NCBI RefSeq assembly: GCF_003144395.1
Contig: NZ_PENZ01000034.1
Span: 124,001 to 188,000, forward strand
Length of the DNA stretch: 64,000 bases
Direction: 5' to 3'
Source: Proteus faecis
GTDB taxonomy: Bacteria; Pseudomonadota; Gammaproteobacteria; Enterobacterales; Enterobacteriaceae
Positions 40,009 to 48,906 of the stretch are shown here, in pieces. Position 1 is the stretch's first letter. Each line of letters begins with the position of its first letter. The position numbers were made by a program, and so were the translations under genes. The notes beneath the pieces were generated by a model, which saw only the letters and a program-made list of their open reading frames with translations, was not told the origin of the DNA and searched no databases.

Positions 40009-40110
40009 ATTGTCCTTCAGCGGTAAGAGGTTTTCCGCGGAAGGCACGACATTGCTCACATTGCTTCCAGTATTTTTTTACTAGCCAGCTCGGGTGCTGG
40101 CTTTTTTTTT
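40009..40110 (+). ncRNA. ryhB: Small regulatory RNA RyhB
   Basis: The core GCACGACATTGCTCACATTG (40044-40063), CTTCCAGTATT after it, and the terminator GCCAGC...GCTGGC plus nine T (to 40110) are those of E. coli RyhB. The 5' region folds as TTTTCCGCGGAA and differs from E. coli. A Fur box overlaps the promoter. RyhB is made under iron limitation and, with Hfq, represses mRNAs for iron-using proteins such as SodB. The 5' end (about 40009) is inferred from the -10. In E. coli ryhB lies elsewhere (near yhhX/yhhY); here it sits between sapA and pspF. Confidence 0.93.
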
Positions 40111-40165
40111 GCCTATTGTCTATAACTCTCTTCTTAATATTTTAAAAATTATATTTATCAATACA

Positions 40166-41161
40166 TTAAGTCGCTATTTGATGTTTTTTAATTAGCCCTC
40201 TAAATTGATCATAGCTTAGTGATAACTTTTCTGCGGCCTCTTTTTGGTTATATAAGCTCTCTTTTAATGCATTATTCACTAATTTTTTTTCTACATCGTT
40301 TTGCCATTGGCGTAAATCCAACGGTAATGCAGGTAGTGAAAAATTTTCTTTAGACGATGCCTTTAATGCAGGGGTTTTTGATGTCTGAAAACCAGCGAAG
40401 GGGTCAATAATAATATTATTGAGTGTGTTGTCACTGGTTCCATGACGATAAACTGAGCGTTCCACAACGTTTTTGAGTTCACGAATATTACCTGGCCATG
40501 AGTAATCTAAAAGCACTTGGCACGCACTATGACTAAAACCAGGGAAAAAAGGCAAACCTAATTCTTGGCACATTGAGATAGCGAAATTTTCAGCAAGCAA
40601 CATAATATCTGCGCGTCGCTCTCTTAATGGTGGAAGCCTAATCACATCAAACGCTAATCTATCCAGTAAATCGGCACGAAACTTACCTTCTTCTGCCATT
40701 GCGGGTAAATCTGCGTTTGTTGCGCAAATAAGCCTAACATCAACATGCAGAGATTGACTGCCTCCAACGCGTTCTAAATGACCGTACTCAATGACACGTA
40801 GAAGTTTTTCTTGCACAAGCATGGGCGCAGTCGCCAGTTCATCAAGGAAAAGAGAACCTCCATCTGCACGTTCAAAACGCCCTTGATGACGATTTTTAGC
40901 GCCAGTAAAAGCGCCCGCTTCATGACCAAAAAGCTCAGAATCAAGTAAATTATCATTGAGCGCAGAACAGTTGATCGAAATAAAAGGCCCTTGCCACCAG
41001 GGAGCGAGGTAGTGTAATCGATGAGCAATTAACTCTTTACCTGTACCTCGTTCACCAATAATTAATACAGGCTTTTTTAATTGAGCAAGTGCTGAGGTTT
41101 GTTCCAATACATCAATAAATTGGTTATCAACGCCGATTATTGTCTCTAAATTCTCATTCAT
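40166..41161 (-). CDS. pspF: Psp operon transcriptional activator PspF
   Basis: Sigma-54 activator of 331 residues with no N-terminal sensor domain, as expected. The AAA+ core has Walker A GERGTGKE, the sigma-54 loop GAFTGA (EAGAFTGAKNRHQ), Walker B LFLDELA and the R-finger region. The C-terminal Fis-type HTH (KEAAEKLSLSYDQFRGLIKK) binds upstream of pspA. PspA inhibits it directly. It is divergent from pspA across a 214-base region. Confidence 0.96.
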   Translation of the reverse strand: MNENLETIIGVDNQFIDVLEQTSALAQLKKPVLIIGERGTGKELIAHRLHYLAPWWQGPFISINCSALNDNLLDSELFGHEAGAFTGAKNRHQGRFERADGGSLFLDELATAPMLVQEKLLRVIEYGHLERVGGSQSLHVDVRLICATNADLPAMAEEGKFRADLLDRLAFDVIRLPPLRERRADIMLLAENFAISMCQELGLPFFPGFSHSACQVLLDYSWPGNIRELKNVVERSVYRHGTSDNTLNNIIIDPFAGFQTSKTPALKASSKENFSLPALPLDLRQWQNDVEKKLVNNALKESLYNQKEAAEKLSLSYDQFRGLIKKHQIAT

Positions 41162-41270
41162 TGGTCAAACTCACCATTTAAAGGTATTTTTTACCAGTTT
41201 ATCAGGTGTTCGAAAAATAGGCGAATAATATAAGTCGCCTATTATTAATGAGTTAAGTGAATTTTAAAAG

Positions 41271-41287
41271 TTGGCACGCAAATTGTA
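41271..41287 (+). promoter_or_regulatory. Sigma-54 promoter of pspABC
   Basis: TTGGCACGCAAATTGTA carries the -24 GG and -12 elements of a sigma-54 promoter, nearly as at E. coli pspA. The pspA ATG lies about 90 bases downstream. PspF sites are expected in the region 41162-41270. Confidence 0.85.
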
Positions 41288-41375
41288 TTAATTAGATTAT
41301 GCGGGCGTTACGACAGTGCGCCATTATTGAGATAATTTCACGTTACTAATTAGCATAGCTATTAAGGATAACATC

Positions 41376-42044
41376 ATGGGTATATTTTCACGTTTTGCTG
41401 ACATTATTAATGCCAACATCGCTTCTTTATTAGATAAAGCGGAAGATCCTGAAAAAATGATCCGCCTAATGATCCAAGAAATGGAAGATATGTTAGTTGA
41501 AATCCGTACAACTTCTGCACGCACTTTAGCTGAAAAGAAAGGATTAGAGCGCCGTATCGAACAAGCTGAAAAACAGATGAAAGATTGGCAGGATAAAGCA
41601 GAGTTGGCTCTTATTAAGGAAAAAGAAGATTTAGCTCGTGCAGCATTAATCGAAAAACAACGTGTAGCGTCAGTAAATGATACATTGAAACACGAATTGA
41701 TTATTATTGATGAAACGCTAACGCGTTTAAAAGGCGAAATTAGCGAGTTAGAAAATAAGTTAACTGAAACACGCGCAAAACAGCAGTCTTTAGTTGTGCG
41801 TCATCAAGCTGCAAACTCATCTCGCCAAGTTCGTCGTCAATTGGATAGTGGAAAAATGGATGCAGCAATGGCGCGTTTTGAACAGTTTGAACGCCGTATT
41901 GATCATATGGAAGGTGAAGCTCAAAGTTACGGGTTAGGTAAAGAGAAATCATTAGACCAACAGTTTGCTGAATTAAAAGCTGATGATGAAATTAGCGCGC
42001 AATTAGCGGCATTAAAAGCTAAAATCAATATCAACAAAGAGTAA
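41376..42044 (+). CDS. pspA: Phage shock protein A (PspA)
   Basis: Peripheral membrane-stress protein of 222 residues, nearly all coiled coil, starting [36 protein letters not shown] with the amphipathic N-terminal helix that binds membranes. It inhibits PspF in unstressed cells and forms ESCRT-III-like assemblies that protect the membrane. Strong AAGGA Shine-Dalgarno. First gene after the sigma-54 promoter. Confidence 0.97.
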   Translation: MGIFSRFADIINANIASLLDKAEDPEKMIRLMIQEMEDMLVEIRTTSARTLAEKKGLERRIEQAEKQMKDWQDKAELALIKEKEDLARAALIEKQRVASVNDTLKHELIIIDETLTRLKGEISELENKLTETRAKQQSLVVRHQAANSSRQVRRQLDSGKMDAAMARFEQFERRIDHMEGEAQSYGLGKEKSLDQQFAELKADDEISAQLAALKAKININKE

Positions 42045-42080
42045 CAGCAAGCGTAATAACCATCTTATAAAGGATATGTA

Positions 42081-42314
42081 ATGGGCTATATATTTCTGGG
42101 AATACCACTGACAATTTTCGTTTTATTTATTCTCCCTATTTGGTTGTGGTTGCACTATAACAGTCAAAAAGGTGGAGGTAATGTTCAGTTAACCCATCAA
42201 GAAATGCAGCGACTGAGCGCGCTGGTGGATAAAGCTCAGCAAATGCAGGAGCGCATTAAGGCATTAGAACAAATACTTGATGCAGAACATCCTAACTGGA
42301 GGCAATCACAATGA
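42081..42314 (+). CDS. pspB: Phage shock protein B
   Basis: A 77-residue inner-membrane protein: one N-terminal helix (IFLGIPLTIFVLFILPIWLWL), then a cytosolic coiled coil with a leucine-zipper look. With PspC it senses envelope stress and recruits PspA. Its stop overlaps the pspC start (ATGA). Confidence 0.96.
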   Translation: MGYIFLGIPLTIFVLFILPIWLWLHYNSQKGGGNVQLTHQEMQRLSALVDKAQQMQERIKALEQILDAEHPNWRQSQ

Positions 42315-42667
42315 CGATGCAGAGCAAACAATTGTATCGCTTGCCACAAGAGGGCGTGATCCGTGGCGTATGCGCAGGCCTAGCCCATTATTTTAATATT
42401 CCTGTTTTGCTTATCAGGGTTATTGCTGTGATTGCGCTGTTTGCTGGCTTTTTTGGTTTAACTATAGTTGCTTATTTTGTCTTAAGTTTGTTTATGGAGC
42501 CAGCTCCAGCTAATTACCAGAAAGATGAAGATCAGCAAGAGAGCTTAAAAGAGATATTAAGCGGAGTAGATAATCAATTGATGCAAGGTGAAAAACGTTT
42601 ACAACAAATGGAACGTTATATTACCTCTTCTACTTATCAGTTAAATAAACGCTTTCGAGATTTGTAA
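42311..42667 (+). CDS. pspC: Phage shock protein C
   Basis: Product of 118 residues with the PspC domain (LYRLPQEGVIRGVCAGLAHYF), a membrane helix (residues about 35-60) and a C-terminal cytosolic/periplasmic coiled part. It works with PspB as the stress sensor. A hairpin terminator directly follows the gene. Confidence 0.96.
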   Translation: MTMQSKQLYRLPQEGVIRGVCAGLAHYFNIPVLLIRVIAVIALFAGFFGLTIVAYFVLSLFMEPAPANYQKDEDQQESLKEILSGVDNQLMQGEKRLQQMERYITSSTYQLNKRFRDL

Positions 42668-42690
42668 TATTTTTTGTCATTTAATCTGAT

Positions 42691-42720
42691 AAGACGCTCC
42701 ATTTAGGAGCGTCTTTCTTT
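42691..42720 (+). terminator. Hairpin terminator between pspC and pspD
   Basis: Perfect 10-bp stem AAGACGCTCC (42691-42700) / GGAGCGTCTT (42706-42715), then TCTTTC. It lies 23 bases after pspC and would separate pspABC from pspD-ycjX-ycjF. Confidence 0.75.
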
Positions 42721-42784
42721 CAACCCGTATATCTTTTTCAACATTTGTATTGAGAGAGTAAAATGTCTGATTGAGGAGTGTATT

Positions 42785-43039
42785 GTGAATTCCAATCAAG
42801 TATTCGTTTCTTTAAAAACAAATAAACTCGCCCAATTAGCCAAAAAAGGGGTAACATTTGGGTTAATGTTATTTACTTTATTTGGGCCAGCAGCAATCAC
42901 CGGCGGTATATTAAAACGAGTAAGTAGCAAACCGTTACGTTGGCTGGTTCTATTGATAGCTGAACCTATTATCAAAGTAGGTTTGAATAAGCTATCGCGT
43001 CAAATGTCTTGGGAGAAACATGAAACGCCTACAAAATGA
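42785..43039 (+). CDS. pspD: Phage shock protein D
   Basis: An 84-residue protein starting with GTG behind GAGGAG. It has a hydrophobic, glycine-containing central stretch (GVTFGLMLFTLFGPAAITGG) and a basic C-terminus, as in E. coli PspD, though sequence conservation is low. It is a peripheral/integral inner-membrane protein of unclear role. Its end overlaps the ycjX start by 20 bases. Confidence 0.85.
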   Translation: MNSNQVFVSLKTNKLAQLAKKGVTFGLMLFTLFGPAAITGGILKRVSSKPLRWLVLLIAEPIIKVGLNKLSRQMSWEKHETPTK

Positions 43040-44414
43040 ACTTACAGCTTTTATTAATCGTGGTGTTGATAGGCATCTTCGTTTGGCCGTCACTGGATTA
43101 AGTCGAAGCGGTAAAACAGCATTTATTACCTCTTTAGTTAATCAACTTATTAATGTGCATACTGGTGCGCGTTTACCGTTATTTTCGGCAGCACGAAATA
43201 AGCAATTACTAGGTGTAAAACGTATTCCTCAACACAATTTAAATATTCCTCGTTTTACTTATGATGAAGGAATGGACGCTCTTTATCATACACCGCCAAG
43301 TTGGCCCGTTCCTACAAAAGGGGTCAGCGAAATTCGTTTGCAGCTACGTTATCGCTCTAATGAATCTTTAACTCGTTTTATAAAAGAAACATCTTCTCTT
43401 TATTTAGAAATTGTTGATTACCCCGGCGAATGGCTATTAGATTTACCTATGCTTGAGCAAGACTATTTTGAATGGTCAGAGCAAATGAATAAGGTCAATC
43501 GCCAAAGAACATCACCAGAACAACATTGGCAATTACTCCTTAAAAAATGTGATCCTTTTGCACAGGCTGATGAAACATTACTAGCTGATATTGCCTCTGC
43601 TTACACTGACTATTTATTAGCATGTAAAAATGAAGGTCTTCATTTTATTCAGCCAGGACGTTTTGTATTACCCGGTGAATTAGCTGGAGCGCCTGTTTTG
43701 CAGTTTTTCCCATGGGCTGATTTACAAAAATACGATATTGCTAAATTAAAGAACGCAGATAAACGTACTAATATTGGTATGTTAAAACAGCGCTATGAAT
43801 ATTATGGACAGCATGTTGTAAAAGGTTTTTATCGTGATCATTTTCAAGGGTTTGATAGACAAATTGTTTTGGTTGATTGTTTACAACCTTTAAATCAAGG
43901 TGCAGATGTGTTTAATGATATGCGTCAAGCATTAACACAATTAATGCGTAGTTTTCATTATGGAAAAAGAACCTTACTTAGACGCTTATTTTCACCTTGT
44001 ATCGATAAGCTTCTTTTTGCAGCCACAAAAGCTGATCACATCACGGTTGATCAACATGAAAATTTAGTGTCATTACTTCAACAGCTTATTCAAGATGCTA
44101 AACAAAATGCTATTTTTGAAGGGATCAGTATTGATTGCATGGGACTTGCTTCTATTGCGGCAACTGAAAGTGGAATTGTTGATCATCATGGTGAAAAAAT
44201 ACCAGCCTTAAAAGGCTTTCGTTTAAGCGATAACACACCATTAGTCTATTTCCCTGGAGAGGTTCCTAAGCGATTACCTGAAAAAGAGTTTTGGGAAAAA
44301 CAAGGGTTTAGTTTCGAATCTTTTAGACCGCAACAAATATCAAGAGATAGTGCGGTACCTCATATTCGAATGGATAGTGCAATGGAGTTCTTGCTAGGGG
44401 ATAAATTAAAATGA
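43020..44414 (+). CDS. ycjX: Predicted P-loop GTPase YcjX
   Basis: DUF463-family nucleotide-binding protein of 464 residues. Walker A lies early ([14 protein letters not shown], about 24-36), with [14 protein letters not shown] as the Walker B-like element. YcjX is a member of the Psp regulon in E. coli and has been reported as a stress-linked GTPase. It overlaps pspD and ycjF, so the three form a translationally coupled unit. Confidence 0.92.
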   Translation: MKRLQNELTAFINRGVDRHLRLAVTGLSRSGKTAFITSLVNQLINVHTGARLPLFSAARNKQLLGVKRIPQHNLNIPRFTYDEGMDALYHTPPSWPVPTKGVSEIRLQLRYRSNESLTRFIKETSSLYLEIVDYPGEWLLDLPMLEQDYFEWSEQMNKVNRQRTSPEQHWQLLLKKCDPFAQADETLLADIASAYTDYLLACKNEGLHFIQPGRFVLPGELAGAPVLQFFPWADLQKYDIAKLKNADKRTNIGMLKQRYEYYGQHVVKGFYRDHFQGFDRQIVLVDCLQPLNQGADVFNDMRQALTQLMRSFHYGKRTLLRRLFSPCIDKLLFAATKADHITVDQHENLVSLLQQLIQDAKQNAIFEGISIDCMGLASIAATESGIVDHHGEKIPALKGFRLSDNTPLVYFPGEVPKRLPEKEFWEKQGFSFESFRPQQISRDSAVPHIRMDSAMEFLLGDKLK

Positions 44415-45454
44415 ATGAGCCATTAAAATCGCGAATTGATTTTAAAGAGCCCATACTTCAAGAAGAAGTTACCTTGAAAAAAGGTATTGGCTTTAATGAA
44501 AATGAGCAGTTTTTACCGATTGATCCACCGTTGGATGAAGAGAATGAAGGACAATTGGAAGGTGATGTTCAATCAATTTTAAAACCTAAAAAAAGTGTCT
44601 GGAAACGTTTATTAACGATTGCGAGTACCCTTTTAGGGATCAGTGTTATTGCCCAAACTGGACAATGGATTTATGACTCATGGATAAACTCTGACTGGAT
44701 TGCATTGGGGGCAGCTAGTGCTGGTGGCTTAATTGTTGTTGCTGGTATTGGATCAGTGATAACAGAGTGGCGCCGTATTTATCGTTTACGCCAACGTGCA
44801 GATGAAAGAGATAAAGCCAAAGAATTACTATATAGCCATGCGATGGGAAATGGTCGAGCATTTTGTGAAAAACTTGCAAAACAAGCGGGTATTGGTTCAC
44901 AACATCCCGCATTAATTCGTTGGCAAAGTGCATTGCATGACACACATAATGATAAAGAAGTATTAGAACTTTATAGCCAACTTGTTCAGCCTGTTTTGGA
45001 TAAACAAGCAAGAGCTGAAATTAGTCGTTCTGCTGCAGAGTCAACCTTAATGATCGCAGTCAGTCCGCTGGCAATGGTTGATATGGCCTTTATTGGTTGG
45101 CGCAATATTCGTTTAATTAATCGTATTGCAGAAATTTACGGTATTGAATTAGGCTATTATAGTCGTTTAAAACTCTTTCGACTTGTTCTCGTCAATATTG
45201 CATTTGCTGGGGCGACAGAACTCGTTAGAGAAGTCGGAATGGACTGGCTTTCACAAGATCTTGCTGCACGATTATCAACAAGAGCTGCTCAAGGTATTGG
45301 TGCTGGGTTATTAACCGCACGATTAGGAATAAAAGCAATGGAATTATGTCGTCCTTTACCTTGGATAGACGATAATAAACCTAAATTAGGTGATTTTAGA
45401 AAAGAGCTAATCGGAAAATTAAAAAATACCATTGGTAGTAAGAAGAAAGAATAA
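44411..45454 (+). CDS. ycjF: UPF0283 membrane protein YcjF
   Basis: Product of 347 residues: a polar N-terminus, two adjacent membrane helices ([18 protein letters not shown] and [20 protein letters not shown], about residues 65-115), then a soluble C-terminal domain with further hydrophobic helices. It starts at ATGA with ycjX and belongs to the Psp regulon in E. coli. The molecular function is unknown. Confidence 0.92.
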   Translation: MNEPLKSRIDFKEPILQEEVTLKKGIGFNENEQFLPIDPPLDEENEGQLEGDVQSILKPKKSVWKRLLTIASTLLGISVIAQTGQWIYDSWINSDWIALGAASAGGLIVVAGIGSVITEWRRIYRLRQRADERDKAKELLYSHAMGNGRAFCEKLAKQAGIGSQHPALIRWQSALHDTHNDKEVLELYSQLVQPVLDKQARAEISRSAAESTLMIAVSPLAMVDMAFIGWRNIRLINRIAEIYGIELGYYSRLKLFRLVLVNIAFAGATELVREVGMDWLSQDLAARLSTRAAQGIGAGLLTARLGIKAMELCRPLPWIDDNKPKLGDFRKELIGKLKNTIGSKKKE

Positions 45455-45480
45455 ATGATTATCTTTTAATTATTTCAAAT

Positions 45481-45514
45481 AAAAACCGCAGAGTTTATTC
45501 TGCGGTTTTTTTAT
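45481..45514 (+). terminator. Terminator of pspD-ycjX-ycjF
   Basis: Stem AAAAACCGCAGA (45481-45492) / TCTGCGGTTTTT (45499-45510), then TTT. Confidence 0.88.
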
Positions 45515-45967
45515 ATAAAGCCTGATAAAGTATTATTTATATAAAATAGCCCTAATGACGAAGATAATAAGATATTATTATTAAAATAATGCACTGAGTG
45601 CTATAAAGTATTTTTATAATTTTATTACCAATGATGTTATTATTTTAAAATAAAACTACTTTGATATACTTCTTAAAAAGAGTAAGTTAGTGATAAAACA
45701 AAAGGTACTATAACTTATTGTATATAAAGGTTAATGTGTGTTTTCCTGGTGAAATATTTGTAATTTTAATCAAAATATTCTTTTTTTGACAGAAAATAGT
45801 ATTGATTTTAGTGTGATAAATGGCGTTAAATATCACTCAAAGGTAATTATTATAAGCATGTATATTTGATATATCTACTTTTTAATTAATTTACTATTCA
45901 AGAAATAGTGATGATTTTTATTTTAAAAAATAGAGAAAATAAATAATATTTTCAATAAGGTGAAAAA
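45515..45967. other. AT-rich intergenic region upstream of the 45968 orphan
   Basis: About 450 bases, very AT-rich, with no recognisable RNA, repeat or operator. Together with the orphan gene it separates ycjF from tyrR, which adjoin in E. coli. Confidence 0.4.
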
Positions 45968-46387
45968 ATGAAAGGAATACAAATATCAGTAATAAAGAAA
46001 CTTTCAAAAAAAAGACGTGAACTTTATTTAAAATCTACATTAAATATCGAAAATATTGATAGTCAATTAAGTATTTTAATTCCAATCCTTAGCGAAACGA
46101 CGAGTGAGATTAAGAAGAGACAATACCAAAAGCAATCTAAGCCATTTCAAATAAAAGAGATATCCCAATTTTTTGAATATTTGACTGAATCAGATAAGAA
46201 AGAAAAGGCAATAAATGCACTGGAATTTTTGCTTTTTTGTTTTGAAAATGGATGTAAAACCATCAAAAAAGTAATCAGTCAGGAATTAACTCCTTTGGTG
46301 AAGGATATCGAATATCTTATAGATTTTGAACTGAAAAAAATAATTAAAACCTCTTCTTTTTCATTATTTGGTTTTTTTAAGGCATAA
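45968..46387 (+). CDS. Hypothetical protein, Lys-rich, no recognised family
   Basis: A 139-residue protein with many Lys and Glu/Ile/Leu residues, predicted mostly helical and without a signal peptide. A central segment (KAINALEFLLFCFENG) is amphipathic to hydrophobic. The ATG follows AAGGTGAAAA, a fair Shine-Dalgarno. Base composition is very AT-rich compared with the flanking ycjF and tyrR, and the gene lies in an AT-rich island inserted at a junction conserved in E. coli. Both features suggest acquired DNA. I cannot name a function. Confidence 0.55.
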   Translation: MKGIQISVIKKLSKKRRELYLKSTLNIENIDSQLSILIPILSETTSEIKKRQYQKQSKPFQIKEISQFFEYLTESDKKEKAINALEFLLFCFENGCKTIKKVISQELTPLVKDIEYLIDFELKKIIKTSSFSLFGFFKA

Positions 46388-46540
46388 ATAATCTAGGTTA
46401 AAAATCAAGTTATTAGTTTAATTGTGTAAAAATAAATGCTAATGGTGTCAACCTTTACTGACAATCTTCTTTATTTCGTTGATATTTATGTATAATATCT
46501 AGAATTAGTTCAGGGTCACTCAGTATTAAGAAGGTTCATA

Positions 46541-48100
46541 ATGCGTTTAGAGGTCACTTGTAAAGATCGCATCGGGTTAACCCGTGAATTATTAGATCTG
46601 CTGGTATTAAAAAATATTGATTTACGTGGAATTGAAATATTTCCAATCGGTTTGATTTACCTGAATTTTTCACAGATTGATTTTGATATTTTTCAACCAT
46701 TAATGGCAGAAATTCGTAGAATAAACGGTGTTATTGATGTACGTACAGTTGCATTTATGCCTTCAGAGCAAGAGCATCGTGCAATTTGGACATTATTAGA
46801 ATCTGTACCAGTACCTGTTTTTTCTATAGATACAAAAGGTAAGGTTAAATTATTAAATCCTGCAACAAGGTTACTATTTGGTATATCTCCAGATGATAAT
46901 TCTGAGAAAACGTTTAACCAATTGATTCCAAATTTTAATATCCACCGTTTTTTAGAGCAAAAAGAGCATTTTATTCAGATGGTGCCAATTACGCTGAAAA
47001 AACAAGATTTTGAAATGGAAATAGTCCCAATAAAACTTACTGATGATAATCAATATAATCATTGTGTTGGCGCTTTTGTTTTATTGAAATACCATACTAT
47101 TATTTATGATCACCCTAAATTAGTTGCTAATGATCAAAGTGGTTTTAATCAAATAATTGCAGTTACTCCCAAAATGAAGCAAGTTATTGCTAGAGCAAAA
47201 AAAATGGCAATTATGGATGATCCATTGTTGTTAGTGGGGGAAACTGGCACAGGTAAGGATTTATTAGCAAAAGCCTGTCATTTATTGAGTAACCGTTTAA
47301 GGTATCCATTTCTTGGATTAAATTGTGCATCAATGCCTGATGATGTTGTGGAAAGTGAGTTATTTGGCTATGCTGCAGGTGCTTATCCTAATGCAGTAGA
47401 AGGAAAAAAAGGATTTTTTGAACAAGCTAATGGTGGCACTGTATTACTTGATGAAATTGGTGAAATGTCACCGCAAATGCAGATTAAGCTTTTACGTTTT
47501 TTAAATGATGGAACGTTCCGTAGAGTAGGCGAAGAAGAAGAAGTTAATGTTGATGTGCGTATTATTTGTGCTACTCAGAAAAACTTGTGGGAATTAGTGC
47601 AAAAAGGTCTATTTAGGGAAGATCTTTATTATCGACTGAATGTATTAACACTTACTTTGCCTCCATTAAGAGAAAGAAGGGACGATATAATTCCGCTAGC
47701 AACTCATTTTATTAATCAATATTGTCAAGAACAGAAGATGGGCGTACCGTCTATTTCTGCTGATTTCTCAAATTATTTAAAACAATATTCTTGGCCTGGT
47801 AATATTCGTCAATTACGAAATATCGTTTATCAAGCAATGGCGCAATTAAGTGGAAATACGTTACGAGTCCAAGATATTGCTTTACCTGAACATACAGAAG
47901 AAACGATGTTTGATGAGAATTTATTAGAAGGCTCATTAGATGAAATGACAAAACGTTTTGAAGCTTCTATTTTGGCTCGTTTATATCGTGATTATCCAAG
48001 TACACGTAAATTAGCAAAACGCTTAGGGATCTCACATACAGCGATTGCGAACAAACTAAGAGAATATAATTTGACAAATAATAAGAATGACAAATCATAA
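46541..48100 (+). CDS. tyrR: Aromatic amino acid regulator TyrR
   Basis: Product of 519 residues: N-terminal ACT domain (MRLEVTCKDRIGLTRELLDLL), PAS domain (about 78-190), AAA+ domain (about 205-430; Walker A GETGTGKD, Walker B VLLDEIGE) and C-terminal Fis-type HTH (STRKLAKRLGISHTAIANKLRE). The sigma-54 contact loop GAFTGA is replaced by AAGAYPNA, as in TyrR proteins, which act with sigma-70. It represses or activates genes for aromatic synthesis and transport in response to Tyr, Phe and Trp. Confidence 0.95.
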   Translation: MRLEVTCKDRIGLTRELLDLLVLKNIDLRGIEIFPIGLIYLNFSQIDFDIFQPLMAEIRRINGVIDVRTVAFMPSEQEHRAIWTLLESVPVPVFSIDTKGKVKLLNPATRLLFGISPDDNSEKTFNQLIPNFNIHRFLEQKEHFIQMVPITLKKQDFEMEIVPIKLTDDNQYNHCVGAFVLLKYHTIIYDHPKLVANDQSGFNQIIAVTPKMKQVIARAKKMAIMDDPLLLVGETGTGKDLLAKACHLLSNRLRYPFLGLNCASMPDDVVESELFGYAAGAYPNAVEGKKGFFEQANGGTVLLDEIGEMSPQMQIKLLRFLNDGTFRRVGEEEEVNVDVRIICATQKNLWELVQKGLFREDLYYRLNVLTLTLPPLRERRDDIIPLATHFINQYCQEQKMGVPSISADFSNYLKQYSWPGNIRQLRNIVYQAMAQLSGNTLRVQDIALPEHTEETMFDENLLEGSLDEMTKRFEASILARLYRDYPSTRKLAKRLGISHTAIANKLREYNLTNNKNDKS

Positions 48101-48134
48101 GATTTAATGTCATGATGATTTTTTCTATCCAATA

Positions 48135-48170
48135 AAAAATAGACGAGCCAGATGCTCGTCTATTTTTTTA
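48135..48170. terminator. Bidirectional terminator between tyrR and tpx
   Basis: Stem AATAGACGAGC/GCTCGTCTATT with 5-base loop CAGAT (centred near 48151), A tract before and seven T after. Confidence 0.88.
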
Positions 48171-48179
48171 TGAACAATA

Positions 48180-48683
48180 TTATTTCAATGCATTTAATGC
48201 ATCATCATAATTTGGTTCTGTTGTGATCTCATCAACTAATTGGGTATAGATAACGGTATTATTTTCATCTAAAACAATCACAGCACGGCTAGTTAAACCA
48301 GCTAACGGTCCTGATGTAATTGCAACACCGTAATTTTCTTTAAATTCAGCGCCACGCATTGTTGATAATGTTACTACATTATCTAAGCCTTCAGCACCGC
48401 AAAAACGTGCTTGAGCAAAAGGTAAGTCAGCAGAAATACATAAAACAACAGTGTTATTTAATTCATTTGCAACTTTATTGAACTGACGAACACTTGCAGC
48501 ACAAACCCCTGTATCGACACTTGGGAAAATGTTTAAAACTTTACGTTTACCTGCAAAATTCGCTAAAGAAACATCATTAAGATCTTTACCAACGAGAGAG
48601 AAATCTGCAGCTTTTTGACCTACTGTTGGGAAATTACCCGCAAGTGCCACTGAATTTCCTTGTAAAGTAACTTGATGTGCCAT
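48180..48683 (-). CDS. tpx: Thiol peroxidase Tpx
   Basis: Atypical 2-Cys peroxiredoxin of 167 residues. The peroxidatic Cys is in [15 protein letters not shown] (about 61) and the resolving Cys in [12 protein letters not shown] (about 95), spaced as in E. coli Tpx. It reduces hydrogen and lipid peroxides using thioredoxin. The Shine-Dalgarno AAGGAG precedes the ATG. A perfect 22-bp palindrome lies 50 bases upstream of the start. It converges on tyrR as in E. coli. Confidence 0.96.
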   Translation of the reverse strand: MAHQVTLQGNSVALAGNFPTVGQKAADFSLVGKDLNDVSLANFAGKRKVLNIFPSVDTGVCAASVRQFNKVANELNNTVVLCISADLPFAQARFCGAEGLDNVVTLSTMRGAEFKENYGVAITSGPLAGLTSRAVIVLDENNTVIYTQLVDEITTEPNYDDALNALK

Positions 48684-48732
48684 TGTTGTTCTCCTTTATT
48701 AGTTGTCAGACTAATTGTTATTAATACTCATT

Positions 48733-48754
48733 ATTAACGATAATTATCGTTAAT
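48733..48754. promoter_or_regulatory. Perfect 22-bp palindrome upstream of tpx
   Basis: ATTAACGATAATTATCGTTAA then T is its own reverse complement over all 22 bases. It is centred about 60 bases upstream of the tpx ATG, close to where a promoter would lie, so it is a candidate operator. It contains GATAATTATC, which resembles abutted Fur half-sites but lacks the spacer. Confidence 0.5.
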
Positions 48755-48906
48755 GCTTAACCATTATAAAAATTTGCCATTATTGGCATATTCACCACTA
48801 AAAACATAAAAATTTATAAAATATTTGTAATCAGTGATTGTGCCTTTTTATCAGGCTCTTATAATTGTGCAGTTCATTCCCATACAGATTACAGGACGAA
48901 ACAGAC

